Source: Bacillus sp. NTK071 (GTDB lineage: Bacteria; Bacillota; Bacilli; Bacillales; Guptibacillaceae). From it: a DNA stretch of 64,000 nucleotides. The position numbers and the translations under genes are program-made. Below are positions 44,235 through 53,764 of this stretch, piece after piece. The stretch covers positions 55,531-119,530 of the forward strand of contig NZ_JAFKOI010000010.1 of assembly GCF_017303315.1 (NCBI RefSeq), written 5' to 3'. The notes under the pieces were generated by a model that ran no database searches, was not told the origin of the DNA, and saw nothing but the letters and a program-made list of their open reading frames with translations. How positions within the stretch are numbered: the stretch's first letter is position 1; each line of letters begins with the position of its first letter.

Positions 44235-44462
44235 ATGGAATCAACTAAAGTATTAGACGCAAAAGGAATGGCATGCCCAATGCCGATCGTTAAGACAAAG
44301 AAATCAATTCAGGAATTGAACTCAGGAGAAGTACTAGAAGTTCATGCGACAGACAAAGGTGCAAAAAGTGATATTGCAGCATGGGTTAAATCTGGTGGCC
44401 ATGAACTACTTCAAGATTCAGAAGAAGATGGCGTATTAAAGTTCTGGATTAAAAAAGCATAA
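44235..44462 (+). CDS. TusA-family sulfur carrier (second cluster)
   Basis: A 75-residue TusA protein with LDAKGMACPMPIVKT (Cys14), the counterpart of the gene at 17377, in the same position after the MBL fusion. AAGGAGG precedes the ATG. A terminator follows. Confidence 0.93.
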   Translation: MESTKVLDAKGMACPMPIVKTKKSIQELNSGEVLEVHATDKGAKSDIAAWVKSGGHELLQDSEEDGVLKFWIKKA

Positions 44463-44468
44463 TACAAT

Positions 44469-44496
44469 AATAAGGGCCCATGGGGGTCCTTATTTT
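44469..44496 (+). terminator. Terminator between TusA and TauE (second cluster)
   Basis: AATAAGGGCCC and GGGGTCCTTATT pair with a small mismatch and end in TTTT. Placed as in the first cluster. Confidence 0.75.
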
Positions 44497-44514
44497 AAAT
44501 AAGAAGGTGAGAAC

Positions 44515-45306
44515 ATGGAAATGGATTATAGTATTTATTTCTTAACCGTCATCTTTCTAATCGGTTTCGTCGGTTCCTTCGTTTCAGGCATGGTCGGAAT
44601 TGGTGGATCGATTATCAAATACCCAATGCTTCTTTATATCCCGGCATTCTTAGGACTTTCAGCTTTTACTGCCCATGAAGTAGCAGGTATTAGTGCAGTT
44701 CAAGTCCTATTCGCTACAATCGGTGGTGTATGGGCATATCGAAAAGGCGGTTATTTGAATAAAACGTTAATACTCTACATGGGAATCAGCATTTTAATCG
44801 GTAGCTTTATTGGTGGATTTGGTTCAAAATTCATGACAGATGGTGGCGTTAACCTCGTCTATGGGATACTTGCTACCATTGCTGCAATCATGATGTTCAT
44901 TCCTAAAAAAGATATTGATGATATTCCGATGGATCAGGTAACCTTTAACAAGTGGTTAGCAGCTACTTTTGCGTTTCTAGTTGGTATTGGAGCAGGAATT
45001 GTTGGTGCAGCAGGTGCTTTTATTCTTGTACCAATCATGCTGTTAGTTCTAAAAATCCCAACTCGTATGACGATCGCATCATCACTTGCCATAACATTTA
45101 TTTCTTCCATAGGTTCGACGGCAGGTAAGGTATTTACTGGACAGGTACTGTTCCTACCAGCCATTGTGATGATTGTAGCAAGCTTAATCGCTTCACCACT
45201 TGGAGCGAACTTCGGGAAGAAAGTAAATACGAAAATTCTCCAGATTATTTTAGCACTATTGATTTTGGGAACCGCAATCAAAATCTGGATAGAGCTTTTA
45301 GGATAA
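44515..45306 (+). CDS. TauE/SafE-family anion exporter (second cluster)
   Basis: A 263-residue membrane protein with about eight helices, closely similar to the product of 17870: [20 protein letters not shown] and [19 protein letters not shown]. Probably exports sulfite or thiosulfate produced by the MBL enzyme. It follows AAGGTGAG. Terminated downstream. Confidence 0.92.
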   Translation: MEMDYSIYFLTVIFLIGFVGSFVSGMVGIGGSIIKYPMLLYIPAFLGLSAFTAHEVAGISAVQVLFATIGGVWAYRKGGYLNKTLILYMGISILIGSFIGGFGSKFMTDGGVNLVYGILATIAAIMMFIPKKDIDDIPMDQVTFNKWLAATFAFLVGIGAGIVGAAGAFILVPIMLLVLKIPTRMTIASSLAITFISSIGSTAGKVFTGQVLFLPAIVMIVASLIASPLGANFGKKVNTKILQIILALLILGTAIKIWIELLG

Positions 45307-45323
45307 TTCATAGTCAATTGTTA

Positions 45324-45367
45324 AAACCGCTACGCGTTTTATTAAAAAAAGTAGCGGTTTATTTTTA
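45324..45367 (+). terminator. Terminator after the second TauE gene
   Basis: AAACCGCTAC/GTAGCGGTTT, 10-bp stem, 17-base loop, ATTTTT tail. Confidence 0.85.
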
Positions 45368-45541
45368 GATAAGGTGAATGGTAATAAGGTAGCAGCTTCG
45401 AGTAATATGGGGCGAACAAAAGAATAGCATTTTTTTTTGAAAATACATGAAATCTGCATAAAGTACGGGAATAAGACTAATAGCTTGTAATTTACAAGAG
45501 ATAGAATCTAATATAAGAAATTTTAAAAGGAGTGGATGAAG

Positions 45542-45772
45542 ATGATGAACGGTGGCGGAATGGGCGGAATGGGAGGTGGCTTCTTTGGTTTTGGCATCCT
45601 TTTTATTCTTATCATTATTGCAATAATCGTTGTCGTTTTTTGGATGAGGAAACCGGGATCAAGTAGTAAGTCTTCTTCAACTAATTCTGCGGAAACGTTA
45701 AAAGAACGTCTCGCGAAAGGTGAAATTACAGAAGAAGAATATGACCGGTTAAAAAGGAAACTTAATAGCTAA
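45542..45772 (+). CDS. SHOCT-domain small membrane protein
   Basis: A 76-residue protein: a glycine/methionine-rich start (MMNGGGMGGMGGGFF), one transmembrane helix (about 15-37), a serine linker and a C-terminal SHOCT motif LKERLAKGEITEEEYDRLKR. Often found next to copper or multicopper-oxidase genes. ATG at 45542 is the best spaced from AAAAGGAG. It opens the copper island. Confidence 0.85.
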   Translation: MMNGGGMGGMGGGFFGFGILFILIIIAIIVVVFWMRKPGSSSKSSSTNSAETLKERLAKGEITEEEYDRLKRKLNS

Positions 45773-45794
45773 TTTATAGTGTTAAAAATATCCT

Positions 45795-45821
45795 GGGGTT
45801 CATCCTTTAAGGATGAACCCC
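45795..45821. repeat. Perfect 13-bp inverted repeat after the SHOCT gene
   Basis: GGGGTTCATCCTT/AAGGATGAACCCC with a minimal loop. No T tract follows, so it may be a weak terminator, processing site or binding site. Confidence 0.6.
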
Positions 45822-45860
45822 ATATTAACGTCAACAAAACCATATTAGAGGTGAAACGGA

Positions 45861-47390
45861 ATGAAGCGAAAAGTAATCGGATCAATCTTAATCGTCACTC
45901 TACTCGTTATTGGTGGAGCGGTCTTTCTCAACTCTCCTTTCTATAGTAGTGGAGATTCAACCTTACCTGAGGGGATTACACAAGGGGAGACGAGTATTCT
46001 AGAAGTGAATGCACAGGAACCAGAGGACCGACCTGTAAAGACATTCAACCTAACTGCAGAGGAGACTGAATGGGACATCAGTGAAGGTAAGAAAGTCAAT
46101 GCGTGGACGTACAACGGGACGGTACCCGGGGAACCTTTACGAGTTACTGAAGGAGATTACATTCGTATTAATTTAAAGAACGAATTGGATGTGCCAGTCA
46201 CGATTCACTGGCATGGGATGTTACTGCCAAATAAAATGGATGGTGTACCAGGGCTCACACAGGATGCTGTACAACCAGGGGAGTCATTCACATATGAATT
46301 TATTGCCAATGATGCAGGAACGTACTGGTATCATTCGCACCAGCATAGTTCTAAACAGGTGGATAAAGGTCTTTATGGTTCACTCGTTATTGAAGAGCAG
46401 AAGAAAGAATATGAAAAGGATGAATTTTTCATTCTTGATGAATGGGCGGTCAATCAGGAGAAAAGAGATATAACGAATATGGGTGGCATGATGAAGGGCG
46501 CTATGTCAGGGAACGGCGAAGCTGATACCGAACAGATGTATGATACGTTCACAGTGAACGGAAAAGCGGGACAGGCCGTTGAACCACTTGTTATGAAGGA
46601 AGGAGAAACGGCAAGATTGCGCTTCGTAAACGCAGGGTACCAGCAACATCAATTGGTTTTCCCTGAAAAAGCAATGAAAGTAATCGAAATCGATGGTGAA
46701 AAGGTTAAGAATTCAGGTGGTACTTCGAACGTACTAGAGATCGCGCCTGGAGAACGGATTGATGTAGAATACACAAGACAGAGTAGTGAACCTGCAGTAA
46801 TTAGAGAGAACGGCGGAGAAAATGAAGATGATATGGTAATTCCTGTTCTCTCCAGCGAAGATGAAGCTTCTGTGCCAAACAATCAATCAATTTCATCCTC
46901 TGGCACTGATGTTGCAACTGGCACTTCATTTGGAAGTGAAGAAGTGATTTTTGAAAAAGCACCTGAATCTGACGTCACGTATAATATGGACTTGAACATG
47001 GGAATGGACATGGGGGAAGGTGTAGCTTTTCAAATTAATGATCAGGTATTTCCAGATACCCCCCCTATCAACGTGAAAGAGGGAGATATCGTTAAGGTGA
47101 AAATTACGAATACAGGAAACATGAATCATCCGATGCATTTACACGGCCATCGATTCCAGGTAGCCTCAAAAAATGGCATCAAATACGATGTACCGCGTGT
47201 GAAAGATTTAATTCACGTTAAGCCAGGAGAAGAATACACAATCTACTTCAAAGCTGACAATAAAGGAGAATGGTTGTTTCACTGTCATGATAACAACCAT
47301 GCTGCTCGTGGAATGGTAACAATCGTAGACTATAAAAGTGTCTATTCACCTTTTGAGCTTGGCGGAGAGCACAATAACCAGCCAAACTAA
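45861..47390 (+). CDS. Multicopper oxidase, exported
   Basis: A 509-residue laccase-type oxidase with an N-terminal signal anchor (about 5-24). Copper ligands are visible in all four motifs: HWHGM (His116, His118), WYHSHQHS, HPMHLHGHRF and HCHDNNHAARGM. A methionine-rich loop (MDLNMGMDMGEG, about residue 375) may bind Cu(I), as in CueO and CopA oxidases. It probably oxidises Cu(I) outside the membrane. GAGGTGAAA precedes the ATG. Confidence 0.94.
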   Translation: MKRKVIGSILIVTLLVIGGAVFLNSPFYSSGDSTLPEGITQGETSILEVNAQEPEDRPVKTFNLTAEETEWDISEGKKVNAWTYNGTVPGEPLRVTEGDYIRINLKNELDVPVTIHWHGMLLPNKMDGVPGLTQDAVQPGESFTYEFIANDAGTYWYHSHQHSSKQVDKGLYGSLVIEEQKKEYEKDEFFILDEWAVNQEKRDITNMGGMMKGAMSGNGEADTEQMYDTFTVNGKAGQAVEPLVMKEGETARLRFVNAGYQQHQLVFPEKAMKVIEIDGEKVKNSGGTSNVLEIAPGERIDVEYTRQSSEPAVIRENGGENEDDMVIPVLSSEDEASVPNNQSISSSGTDVATGTSFGSEEVIFEKAPESDVTYNMDLNMGMDMGEGVAFQINDQVFPDTPPINVKEGDIVKVKITNTGNMNHPMHLHGHRFQVASKNGIKYDVPRVKDLIHVKPGEEYTIYFKADNKGEWLFHCHDNNHAARGMVTIVDYKSVYSPFELGGEHNNQPN

Positions 47391-47573
47391 CATTATTTTT
47401 GGATGGCCTGGGTACAATATCAAGGCAACTTTTATTTAGTTTGGATCATTTGTAGTATTTGTCTTAAAAAATAATAGTTTCTGCACAATAACTTCATATC
47501 TTGAAGGTAATATTTATCATGAGCCTTCATAAAAGGGCCACATTAAGAGAAAGTATACGGAGGTTGGAAGAGT

Positions 47574-48158
47574 ATGATGAAGAAGAAAAACATGATAGCA
47601 CTCACCTTTTTTATCCTTTCATCATTATTGGTTGCATGCAGCAATAATGAAAACATGAAAGTAGAAACAAATAAGGAATCTTCAAACATGAATTCTGAAT
47701 CTGAAGAAAGTATGGAGGAAGGTATGAATCATTCAGGATCTAAAGACATTCCGGATAGGTTGGAGGAAGCAAATAACCCAACTTATGAAATTGGTAGCAA
47801 AGCGAACATTACAGCAAACCATATGAAAGGGATGGAGGGTGCTGAGGCTACAATCAAAGGGGCTTACCAAACGACAGCATATGTGATTTCGTATCCCCCG
47901 ACTACAGGTGGCAAAATGGTAGAAGACCACAAATGGGTAATTCAAGAGGAAATAGAAGAAGCTGGAGAGCAAAGGTTAGAAGAGGGGATGGAAGTTACTC
48001 TTACAGCTTCCCATATGAAAGGTATGAAGGGCGCTAAAGCGACCATCGAATCGGCAAACCCTACTACGGTTTACATGGTAGATTATATGCCTACTACTGG
48101 GGGAGAGGAAGTAACCAATCATAAGTGGGTAACAGAGTCTGAACTAACTGTTAATTAG
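47574..48158 (+). CDS. YdhK-family lipoprotein with two DUF1541 repeats
   Basis: A 194-residue lipoprotein with lipobox SLLVAC (Cys22), an acidic Ser/Met-rich linker and two copies of a repeat built on HMKGMEGAEATIKGAYQTTA and HMKGMKGAKATIESANPTT, each ending in HKWV. The His/Met content and its neighbours suggest copper binding at the cell surface. Tandem ATGs follow GGAGG. Confidence 0.88.
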   Translation: MMKKKNMIALTFFILSSLLVACSNNENMKVETNKESSNMNSESEESMEEGMNHSGSKDIPDRLEEANNPTYEIGSKANITANHMKGMEGAEATIKGAYQTTAYVISYPPTTGGKMVEDHKWVIQEEIEEAGEQRLEEGMEVTLTASHMKGMKGAKATIESANPTTVYMVDYMPTTGGEEVTNHKWVTESELTVN

Positions 48159-48186
48159 AAAATATTATTATAGTCATTGTTACTTA

Positions 48187-48232
48187 TCATGCACCTATCA
48201 TGCTCGTAAGATAGGTGCATGAATTGTTTTTA
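48187..48232 (+). terminator. Terminator after the YdhK-type gene
   Basis: TCATGCACCTAT/ATAGGTGCATGA, 12-bp stem, 12-base loop, TTGTTTTT tail. Confidence 0.85.
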
Positions 48233-48333
48233 TAATTATTTTGTACTGCAATCACTCCTTTGCACAAATTACAATATTTCTTTGGTAGAGTATGAACGGA
48301 TTGCTTTAATATAAGGAAAAGGAGAATCATTAC

Positions 48334-49308
48334 TTGAAAATGAAATGGTTTACTTTAATAGGAACAACGATTTTACTAATTAGTGCAGGATGTCAGAATG
48401 ATAAGGAAGCGAAACCAGAAGACAACACTGAAGTGGTCCAAGTCGAAGAGGGAGAAGAAAAGCTTGTTTCATTAAAAGAGTCCAGTTTATATGGTGAATT
48501 ACAAAATGAAAAAATAGACCATGTTCATGGAATTGGATACCCAGGTAATCGTAATGAATTAATGATTGCAACTCATAACGGACCAATTATAAATTTTGAG
48601 GGTTTCTGGTATGAAGCAAAAGATAATAAAAATGATTACATGGGTTTTAATGATGTTTCTGATGGCTTTTATAGTAGTGGGCATCCAGGAGAGGGATCTG
48701 ATCTTCCAAACCCGCTTGGTCTAATTAAAAGTATGGACAGAGGTAAAACGATAGAAGAGTTAGGATTCCAGGGAGAATCAGATTTCCATTACCTTACAGT
48801 GGGCTATGAAAGTCATGCGATCTACGCAGTGAACCAGATGGAAAACAGTAAGATGGGTACTGGGGTTTATTACAGCGAAGATGCAAAGGAATGGGAAAAA
48901 GTGCAGCTTAACGGAACTCCTAATCAAGTATCAGGAATCGCTACTCACCCAACCGACTCCAATGTCGTAGCTATTACATCGCCATTAGGTTTATTTGTAT
49001 CAAATGATAAAGGGAATTCGTTTGATCGTTTAACTGAAGAAATCAGTGTTAGCTCTGTCACATTCATGGAAGATCAACTGGTTTATGCAATAGAAAATAA
49101 GAAGTTAGTTATCCAAAACCTTAAAAATGGAAATGAAACGGAACTCTCTATGCCAGAAGGTGATCTAGAAACAATTGATTATATTGCGGTCAATCCTCAA
49201 GACGAGAAAGAAATTGTTTTCCACTCAGTTGGTGAATCGATATATCAAACGAGTGATAGAGGGGAAAGTTGGAACGCGTTAGTTAAAGATGGTGAAATTA
49301 TAGAATAA
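48334..49308 (+). CDS. F510_1955-type exported glycosylhydrolase-like lipoprotein
   Basis: A 324-residue lipoprotein with lipobox ISAGC (Cys20). It contains BNR/sortilin-like beta-propeller strands such as HVHGIGYPGNRNELMIATHN, LGLFVSNDKGNSFDRL and ESIYQTSDRGESWNAL. It belongs to the F510_1955 glycosylhydrolase-named group, usually beside copper genes, but no glycosidase residues are evident, so it may be a binding propeller. TTG start behind AAAAGGAG. Followed 17 bases later by a CcdA-like gene. Confidence 0.75.
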   Translation: MKMKWFTLIGTTILLISAGCQNDKEAKPEDNTEVVQVEEGEEKLVSLKESSLYGELQNEKIDHVHGIGYPGNRNELMIATHNGPIINFEGFWYEAKDNKNDYMGFNDVSDGFYSSGHPGEGSDLPNPLGLIKSMDRGKTIEELGFQGESDFHYLTVGYESHAIYAVNQMENSKMGTGVYYSEDAKEWEKVQLNGTPNQVSGIATHPTDSNVVAITSPLGLFVSNDKGNSFDRLTEEISVSSVTFMEDQLVYAIENKKLVIQNLKNGNETELSMPEGDLETIDYIAVNPQDEKEIVFHSVGESIYQTSDRGESWNALVKDGEIIE

Positions 49309-49325
49309 ATACTAGGAGTAATACT

Positions 49326-50057
49326 ATGTATGATGTTTTTAATGCATTAAGTCAATTTCTTAGTGGACCTCTGACTACACTGGCATACCAGACTAACTCG
49401 ATTCCTTTGTTATCAGCTTTTATTCTTGGGGTTCTTGGAGCGACTGCCCCCTGTCAGTTTACAGGAAATATAGGCGCGATTACGTTCTATGGAAATCGTT
49501 CATTTCAAAAAGGAATTGCTTGGAGCGAAGTATTTTCATTTATTTTAGGTAAAATCGCCGTTTTCTCGACCCTGGGGTTAATCGTTTGGATCCTGGGCCA
49601 AGGATTTCAGCGAAGCCTCACAATGATTTTACCTGTGGCAAGAAAATTCTTCGGACCTCTCGTCATTTTAATAGGCTTATACCTATTAGGGGTATTTAAA
49701 ATGAACTGGAGTGTAAAGCTTGGTAAAGTTCCAGAAAGATTCTTGAAGAAGGGCAAGTTGGGAGCATTTCTAATGGGAGGAAGCTTTTCATTAGGGTTTT
49801 GTCCTACAATGTTTTCACTGTTTTTTATACTACTAATGCCTCTTGTTCTCGCAAGTTCGTACGGTGCAGTCCTGCCTGCTACGTTTGCGTTAGGAACGTC
49901 ATTGCCCTTCATTATTGCGATGTTCTTGATCTGGTATTTCGGATTAAGTGGTACTTTTCTTAAAAGAAGTAGAAAAATTGGAGTTACTTTACAAAGAATT
50001 GCGGGAATTATACTTATTGTGATTGGCGTCCTTGATGCTATTACATACTGGTTCTAA
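49326..50057 (+). CDS. CcdA/DsbD-like membrane protein
   Basis: A 243-residue membrane protein with about six helices. The conserved cysteines of CcdA proteins occur as GATAPCQFTGNIG and SLGFCPTMFSLFF. In copper and mercury clusters such proteins move reducing equivalents or metal. It is clustered with an F510_1955-type lipoprotein and a glutaredoxin gene; together they could form a thiol-based copper-handling unit. Less close to standard CcdA than 37739. Confidence 0.85.
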   Translation: MYDVFNALSQFLSGPLTTLAYQTNSIPLLSAFILGVLGATAPCQFTGNIGAITFYGNRSFQKGIAWSEVFSFILGKIAVFSTLGLIVWILGQGFQRSLTMILPVARKFFGPLVILIGLYLLGVFKMNWSVKLGKVPERFLKKGKLGAFLMGGSFSLGFCPTMFSLFFILLMPLVLASSYGAVLPATFALGTSLPFIIAMFLIWYFGLSGTFLKRSRKIGVTLQRIAGIILIVIGVLDAITYWF

Positions 50058-50087
50058 AAGTTTATGAAAAGAGGGAGGGAAATATAG

Positions 50088-50369
50088 GTGAAAAAGACAT
50101 TAGTCACAGTTTATACAAGGCCAACTTGAAGTGATTGCCAACAGTTGAAAGAGTTTCTTTCAAATTCATCGATACCTTATGAAGAACACGACTTATCCTC
50201 TTCTCCTCATGAAGAAGAAGACATGATCAAACAACTTGGAAATCGAATTGTTCCTGGAATAATCATCACTGTGGTTTCATTATTGGGATTAAAAAGAAAA
50301 GAATACAAATTTACCGGTTTTGAAAATAATGAAAAAGAGATTAAGTCTCTTCTTCTTGAGAACCAATAA
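50088..50369 (+). CDS. Glutaredoxin-like protein with in-frame TGA at the first redox cysteine
   Basis: From GTG at 50088 (behind GAGGGAGGG) one frame reads VKKTLVTVYTRPT, TGA (50127-50129), then SDCQQLKEFLSNSSIPYEEH and on to a stop at 50369. In glutaredoxins the site is PxCxxC; the TGA stands where the first Cys is expected, and the second Cys is intact. The rest (NRIVPGIIITVVSLLGLKRK, FTGFENNE) is typical. It may be a nonsense mutant, a readthrough case, or a selenocysteine codon. A GAAAGA-GTT-TCTTTC hairpin lies 17 bases after the TGA. Confidence concerns family; the protein's fate is open. Confidence 0.7.
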
Positions 50370-50415
50370 CAAGAGGGGCTGTCAAATGGCAGCCTCTTAT
50401 GTTATTGGTTTTTTA
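50361..50415 (+). terminator. Terminator after the glutaredoxin gene
   Basis: AACCAATAAC pairs with GTTATTGGTT around an inner AAGAGG/CCTCTT stem, then T6. It overlaps the stop codon. Confidence 0.85.
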
Positions 50416-50433
50416 TAAACGGATGTTTGGATG

Positions 50434-50454
50434 TTTACCCCCTAAGGGTATAAA
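50434..50454 (+). promoter_or_regulatory. CsoR/CstR-type operator, distal
   Basis: TTTACCCCCTAAGGGTATAA is an imperfect operator about 50 bases upstream of the csoR promoter. Confidence 0.5.
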
Positions 50455-50495
50455 AATTATATAAAGAAAAAGGCTTAAGGTATAGTCCGTTCCAC

Positions 50496-50524
50496 TTGAC
50501 TTATATACCTAACGGGGGTATATT
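50496..50524 (+). promoter_or_regulatory. csoR-copA promoter with operator in the spacer
   Basis: TTGACT (50496-50501), 17-base spacer, TATATT (50519-50524). ATATACC (50503-50509) and GGTATAT (50517-50523) are the arms of a CsoR operator inside the spacer. Confidence 0.8.
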
Positions 50525-50556
50525 GTAGTTAAGTTAAATAAAAGGAGATGACCACG

Positions 50557-50883
50557 ATGAATAATGATTTGGACCTTGATCTTCCGCTTCAACCGGATAA
50601 ACAGCCTTCTGAGGACAGAACGGAAGAAGAGAAGCAACAATTACAAAATCGCTTGAAGCGAATAGAAGGGCAAATTCGTGGAATTCAGAAAATGGTCGGT
50701 GATGATCGCTATTGTGTCGATATTCTTATTCAACTATCTGCCATTCAAGCAGCTTTGAAAAAAGTAGGATATTCCTTACTTGAGAGACATACTAAAACGT
50801 GTGTAGCGAGCTCGATTAAAGAAGGAAACGGTGATCATCAGATAGAGGAATTGATGAAAGTAATCCAACAATTCTCCAAATAA
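50557..50883 (+). CDS. csoR: CsoR copper-sensing repressor
   Basis: A 108-residue CsoR. The core NRLKRIEGQIRGIQKMV is followed by Cys in DRYCVDIL and the HxxxC pair in ERHTKTC, giving the Cys-His-Cys Cu(I) site that cstR lacks. Cu(I) binding releases the operator. The N-terminal 25 residues are acidic and disordered. ATG at 50557 suits the AAAGGAG spacing. It heads csoR-copA-copZ. Confidence 0.94.
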   Translation: MNNDLDLDLPLQPDKQPSEDRTEEEKQQLQNRLKRIEGQIRGIQKMVGDDRYCVDILIQLSAIQAALKKVGYSLLERHTKTCVASSIKEGNGDHQIEELMKVIQQFSK

Positions 50884-50895
50884 GAAGGTGATAAA

Positions 50896-53301
50896 ATGGA
50901 TGGTACGAAAAAAGTTTCATTCGATATAACAGGTATGACCTGTGCTACATGTTCTCAGCGTATAGAAAAAGTCCTAAACAAAATGGACGGTGTTGAAGCT
51001 AATGTGAATCTCGCGATGGAAAGAGCTGATGTTCAATTTGATGAACAACAAGTTAAAGCTTCTGACATCGTAAATAAAATAGAAAAGCTCGATTATGGTG
51101 TTCGTAAAGAACAAGTTGAACTAGACATACATGGTATGACCTGTGCTGCCTGTTCGACTAGAATCGAAAAAGGGTTGAATCGTACCTCTGGAGTAGATTC
51201 AGCATCAATAAACCTTACGACAGAATCAGGAATTGTGGAGTATCAGCCAGGTGAGGTTACGGTAGATGAGATCATTCAGAAAGTAAAGAAATTAGGATAC
51301 GATGCAATCGTTAAGAAGGATCGCGAAGAGAAGAAATCGCATAAGGAAGAAGAAATAAAGAAGAAGAAGGTAAAGCTCGGTATATCGATCTTGCTTTCAT
51401 TGCCACTGCTTTACAACATGATTGCTCATCTTCCTTTTGATGTTGCTCTTCCATTACCTGAACTCTTTATGAATCCATGGTTTCAATTCCTATTAGCTAC
51501 ACCTGTACAGTTCTATATCGGTGCTCCGTTTTATGTCGGAGCTTATCGCGCACTCATTAATAAAAGTGCAAACATGGATGTTCTCGTTGCACTAGGGACA
51601 TCTGCTGCATACTTTTATAGTGTAGTGGAAGGCATTCGACTACTTATTACACCAGGGTATAATCCTGAATTGTATTTTGAAACGAGTGCTATATTGATTA
51701 CCCTTATTCTTGTGGGTAAGTTGTTTGAAGATCTAGCTAAGGGTAGGACGACTCAGGCGATCACAAAGCTTCTTAACTTACAGGCGAAAGAGGCTAGTGT
51801 CATCAGAGATGGTGAAGAAGTGAAGATTCCTGTTGACCAGGTGGTAGTTGGGGATACTATTATCGTTCGGCCGGGTGAAAAGATCCCTGTAGATGGTACC
51901 GTCCAAAAAGGGAAATCGTCCGTAGATGAATCGATGATTACCGGAGAGTCGATACCAATTGAAAAGACGGATGGTGATGCCGTCATCGGTTCGACTATGA
52001 ATGAAATTGGTACATTAACGGTAACGGCAGAAAAAGTAGGGAAAGATACTGCATTAGCAGGTATCATCAAAATTGTAGAAGAAGCTCAAGGCTCCAAAGC
52101 ACCTATTCAAAGAATGGCAGATATTATCTCTGGGATTTTTGTTCCAATCGTTGTAGGGATTGCAGTCGTAACGTTCCTTGTTTGGTATTTATGGGTGAAC
52201 CCATACAATCTACCACAAGCACTTGAAGTGGCGATTGCCGTTCTAGTTATTGCTTGTCCATGCGCACTTGGACTAGCGACACCTACTTCGATCATGGTTG
52301 GCACAGGGAAAGGTGCTGAAATGGGTGTACTATTCAAAGGTGGCGAATTTCTTGAGGGCACACACAAAATAGATGCAATTCTTTTAGATAAAACGGGAAC
52401 GATCACGAAAGGGAAGCCAGAAGTGACGGACTTCACTGTTTTTGAAGGAGAAGAAGAAGAGGTCTTAGCCACTCTTGTAGCAGCAGAAAAAGCTTCAGAA
52501 CACCCACTTGCAAGGTCAATCGTCCAATATGGCGAACAAAGACAAATTAAGGTGGATGAAGCAGAGAATTTTGAAGCGATACCAGGACACGGAATAACAT
52601 CTATGATAGATGGCAAAAGGGTTCTTATCGGAACTAGAAAACTAATGGAACGCGAGAATGTGGCGTATACTCATCATGAAGATGTGATTGCACCCTATGA
52701 AACAGAGGGAAAAACAGCCATGTTCATCGCTATTGAGCAAAAGGTTATGGGTATCATCGCTGTGGCTGATACAGTGAAAGAAACATCGAAACAAGCTATC
52801 CAGGAATTACGAGATCTGGGCATTGATGTTTATATGATTACTGGAGATAATAAACGGACGGCAGAAGCGATTGGAAGACAAGTGAATATCACAGGTATAT
52901 TTGCAGAAGTTCTCCCAGAAGACAAAGCAAATAAAGTAAAAGAATTACAGGATCAAGGCAAACGAGTCGCCATGGTGGGAGATGGGATCAATGATGCGCC
53001 AGCTCTTGCAACGGCTGATATAGGGATGGCGATAGGTACCGGCACAGATGTTGCGATCGAAACGGCCGATGTCACTCTTGTTGGTGGGGATTTAGACCAT
53101 ATTCCTAAAGCAATCAACTTAAGCCGCAAAACGATGAAAAACATTCGCCAGAATTTATTCTGGGCATTATTCTACAACTCTATCGGCATTCCGATCGCTG
53201 CACTAGGTCTATTAGCACCTTGGGTAGCCGGTGCCGCGATGGCTTTCAGTTCTGTATCTGTAGTTACGAACTCACTTCGTTTGAAGCGAGTTAAAATATA
53301 A
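50896..53301 (+). CDS. copA: Cu(I)-translocating P1B-1 ATPase
   Basis: An 801-residue copper exporter. Two N-terminal metal-binding domains carry GMTCATC (Cys16, Cys19) and GMTCAACS (Cys83, Cys86). The membrane part has the CPC motif in [13 protein letters not shown]; the cytoplasmic domain has [20 protein letters not shown] and [16 protein letters not shown]. It exports Cu(I) from the cytoplasm, receiving it from CopZ encoded next. 12 bases follow csoR. Confidence 0.97.
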   Translation: MDGTKKVSFDITGMTCATCSQRIEKVLNKMDGVEANVNLAMERADVQFDEQQVKASDIVNKIEKLDYGVRKEQVELDIHGMTCAACSTRIEKGLNRTSGVDSASINLTTESGIVEYQPGEVTVDEIIQKVKKLGYDAIVKKDREEKKSHKEEEIKKKKVKLGISILLSLPLLYNMIAHLPFDVALPLPELFMNPWFQFLLATPVQFYIGAPFYVGAYRALINKSANMDVLVALGTSAAYFYSVVEGIRLLITPGYNPELYFETSAILITLILVGKLFEDLAKGRTTQAITKLLNLQAKEASVIRDGEEVKIPVDQVVVGDTIIVRPGEKIPVDGTVQKGKSSVDESMITGESIPIEKTDGDAVIGSTMNEIGTLTVTAEKVGKDTALAGIIKIVEEAQGSKAPIQRMADIISGIFVPIVVGIAVVTFLVWYLWVNPYNLPQALEVAIAVLVIACPCALGLATPTSIMVGTGKGAEMGVLFKGGEFLEGTHKIDAILLDKTGTITKGKPEVTDFTVFEGEEEEVLATLVAAEKASEHPLARSIVQYGEQRQIKVDEAENFEAIPGHGITSMIDGKRVLIGTRKLMERENVAYTHHEDVIAPYETEGKTAMFIAIEQKVMGIIAVADTVKETSKQAIQELRDLGIDVYMITGDNKRTAEAIGRQVNITGIFAEVLPEDKANKVKELQDQGKRVAMVGDGINDAPALATADIGMAIGTGTDVAIETADVTLVGGDLDHIPKAINLSRKTMKNIRQNLFWALFYNSIGIPIAALGLLAPWVAGAAMAFSSVSVVTNSLRLKRVKI

Positions 53302-53328
53302 TCTCACTATTGAAAGGAGTTTTTAATA

Positions 53329-53535
53329 ATGGAACAAACAACGATTACTATTGAAGGTATGACATGCAATCACTGCAAAAAGGCTGTTGAAACAGCATTA
53401 ACGGAGTTAAACGGCGTGTCTGGAGTAGAGGTGGATGTAGAAAAAGGGAAAGCCGACGTTTCATACGATTCATCAAAGGTTACTGTTTCTGAGATGAGTG
53501 AAGCAGTAGAAGATCAGGGATATGACGTAAAGTAA
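53329..53535 (+). CDS. copZ: Copper chaperone CopZ
   Basis: A 68-residue HMA-fold chaperone with GMTCNHCKKAVE (Cys13, Cys16). It carries Cu(I) to CopA. GAAAGGAG precedes ATG. A terminator follows, closing the csoR-copA-copZ operon. Confidence 0.96.
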   Translation: MEQTTITIEGMTCNHCKKAVETALTELNGVSGVEVDVEKGKADVSYDSSKVTVSEMSEAVEDQGYDVK

Positions 53536-53556
53536 CTACACGAATAGTAAATATCA

Positions 53557-53589
53557 GGGAGCAAGGGGGAAACCTTGCTCCCTTTTTTT
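53557..53589 (+). terminator. Terminator after copZ
   Basis: GGGAGCAAGG/CCTTGCTCCC, 10-bp stem, 6-base loop, T7. Confidence 0.92.
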
Positions 53590-53764
53590 GTTGTTTTAAA
53601 GGTTTGGTGGAACCAAACAAATTATATTACCCCTGATTTTTGCAGAAAGTGTGCAAAAAAGATGAAATTCATCTCTATGGAAATTTTGTGTAAAATTTTG
53701 TTTAGAAGTCTGATTTTATGGAAAAATACCTTAGTGTAAACAAAACATAGGGAGGAATTTGATT

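Noticed and set aside
50140..50170. Definite SECIS element for the glutaredoxin TGA
   Set aside because: A small hairpin is present, but loop and bulge features of known bacterial SECIS elements cannot be confirmed, so only the possibility is reported.
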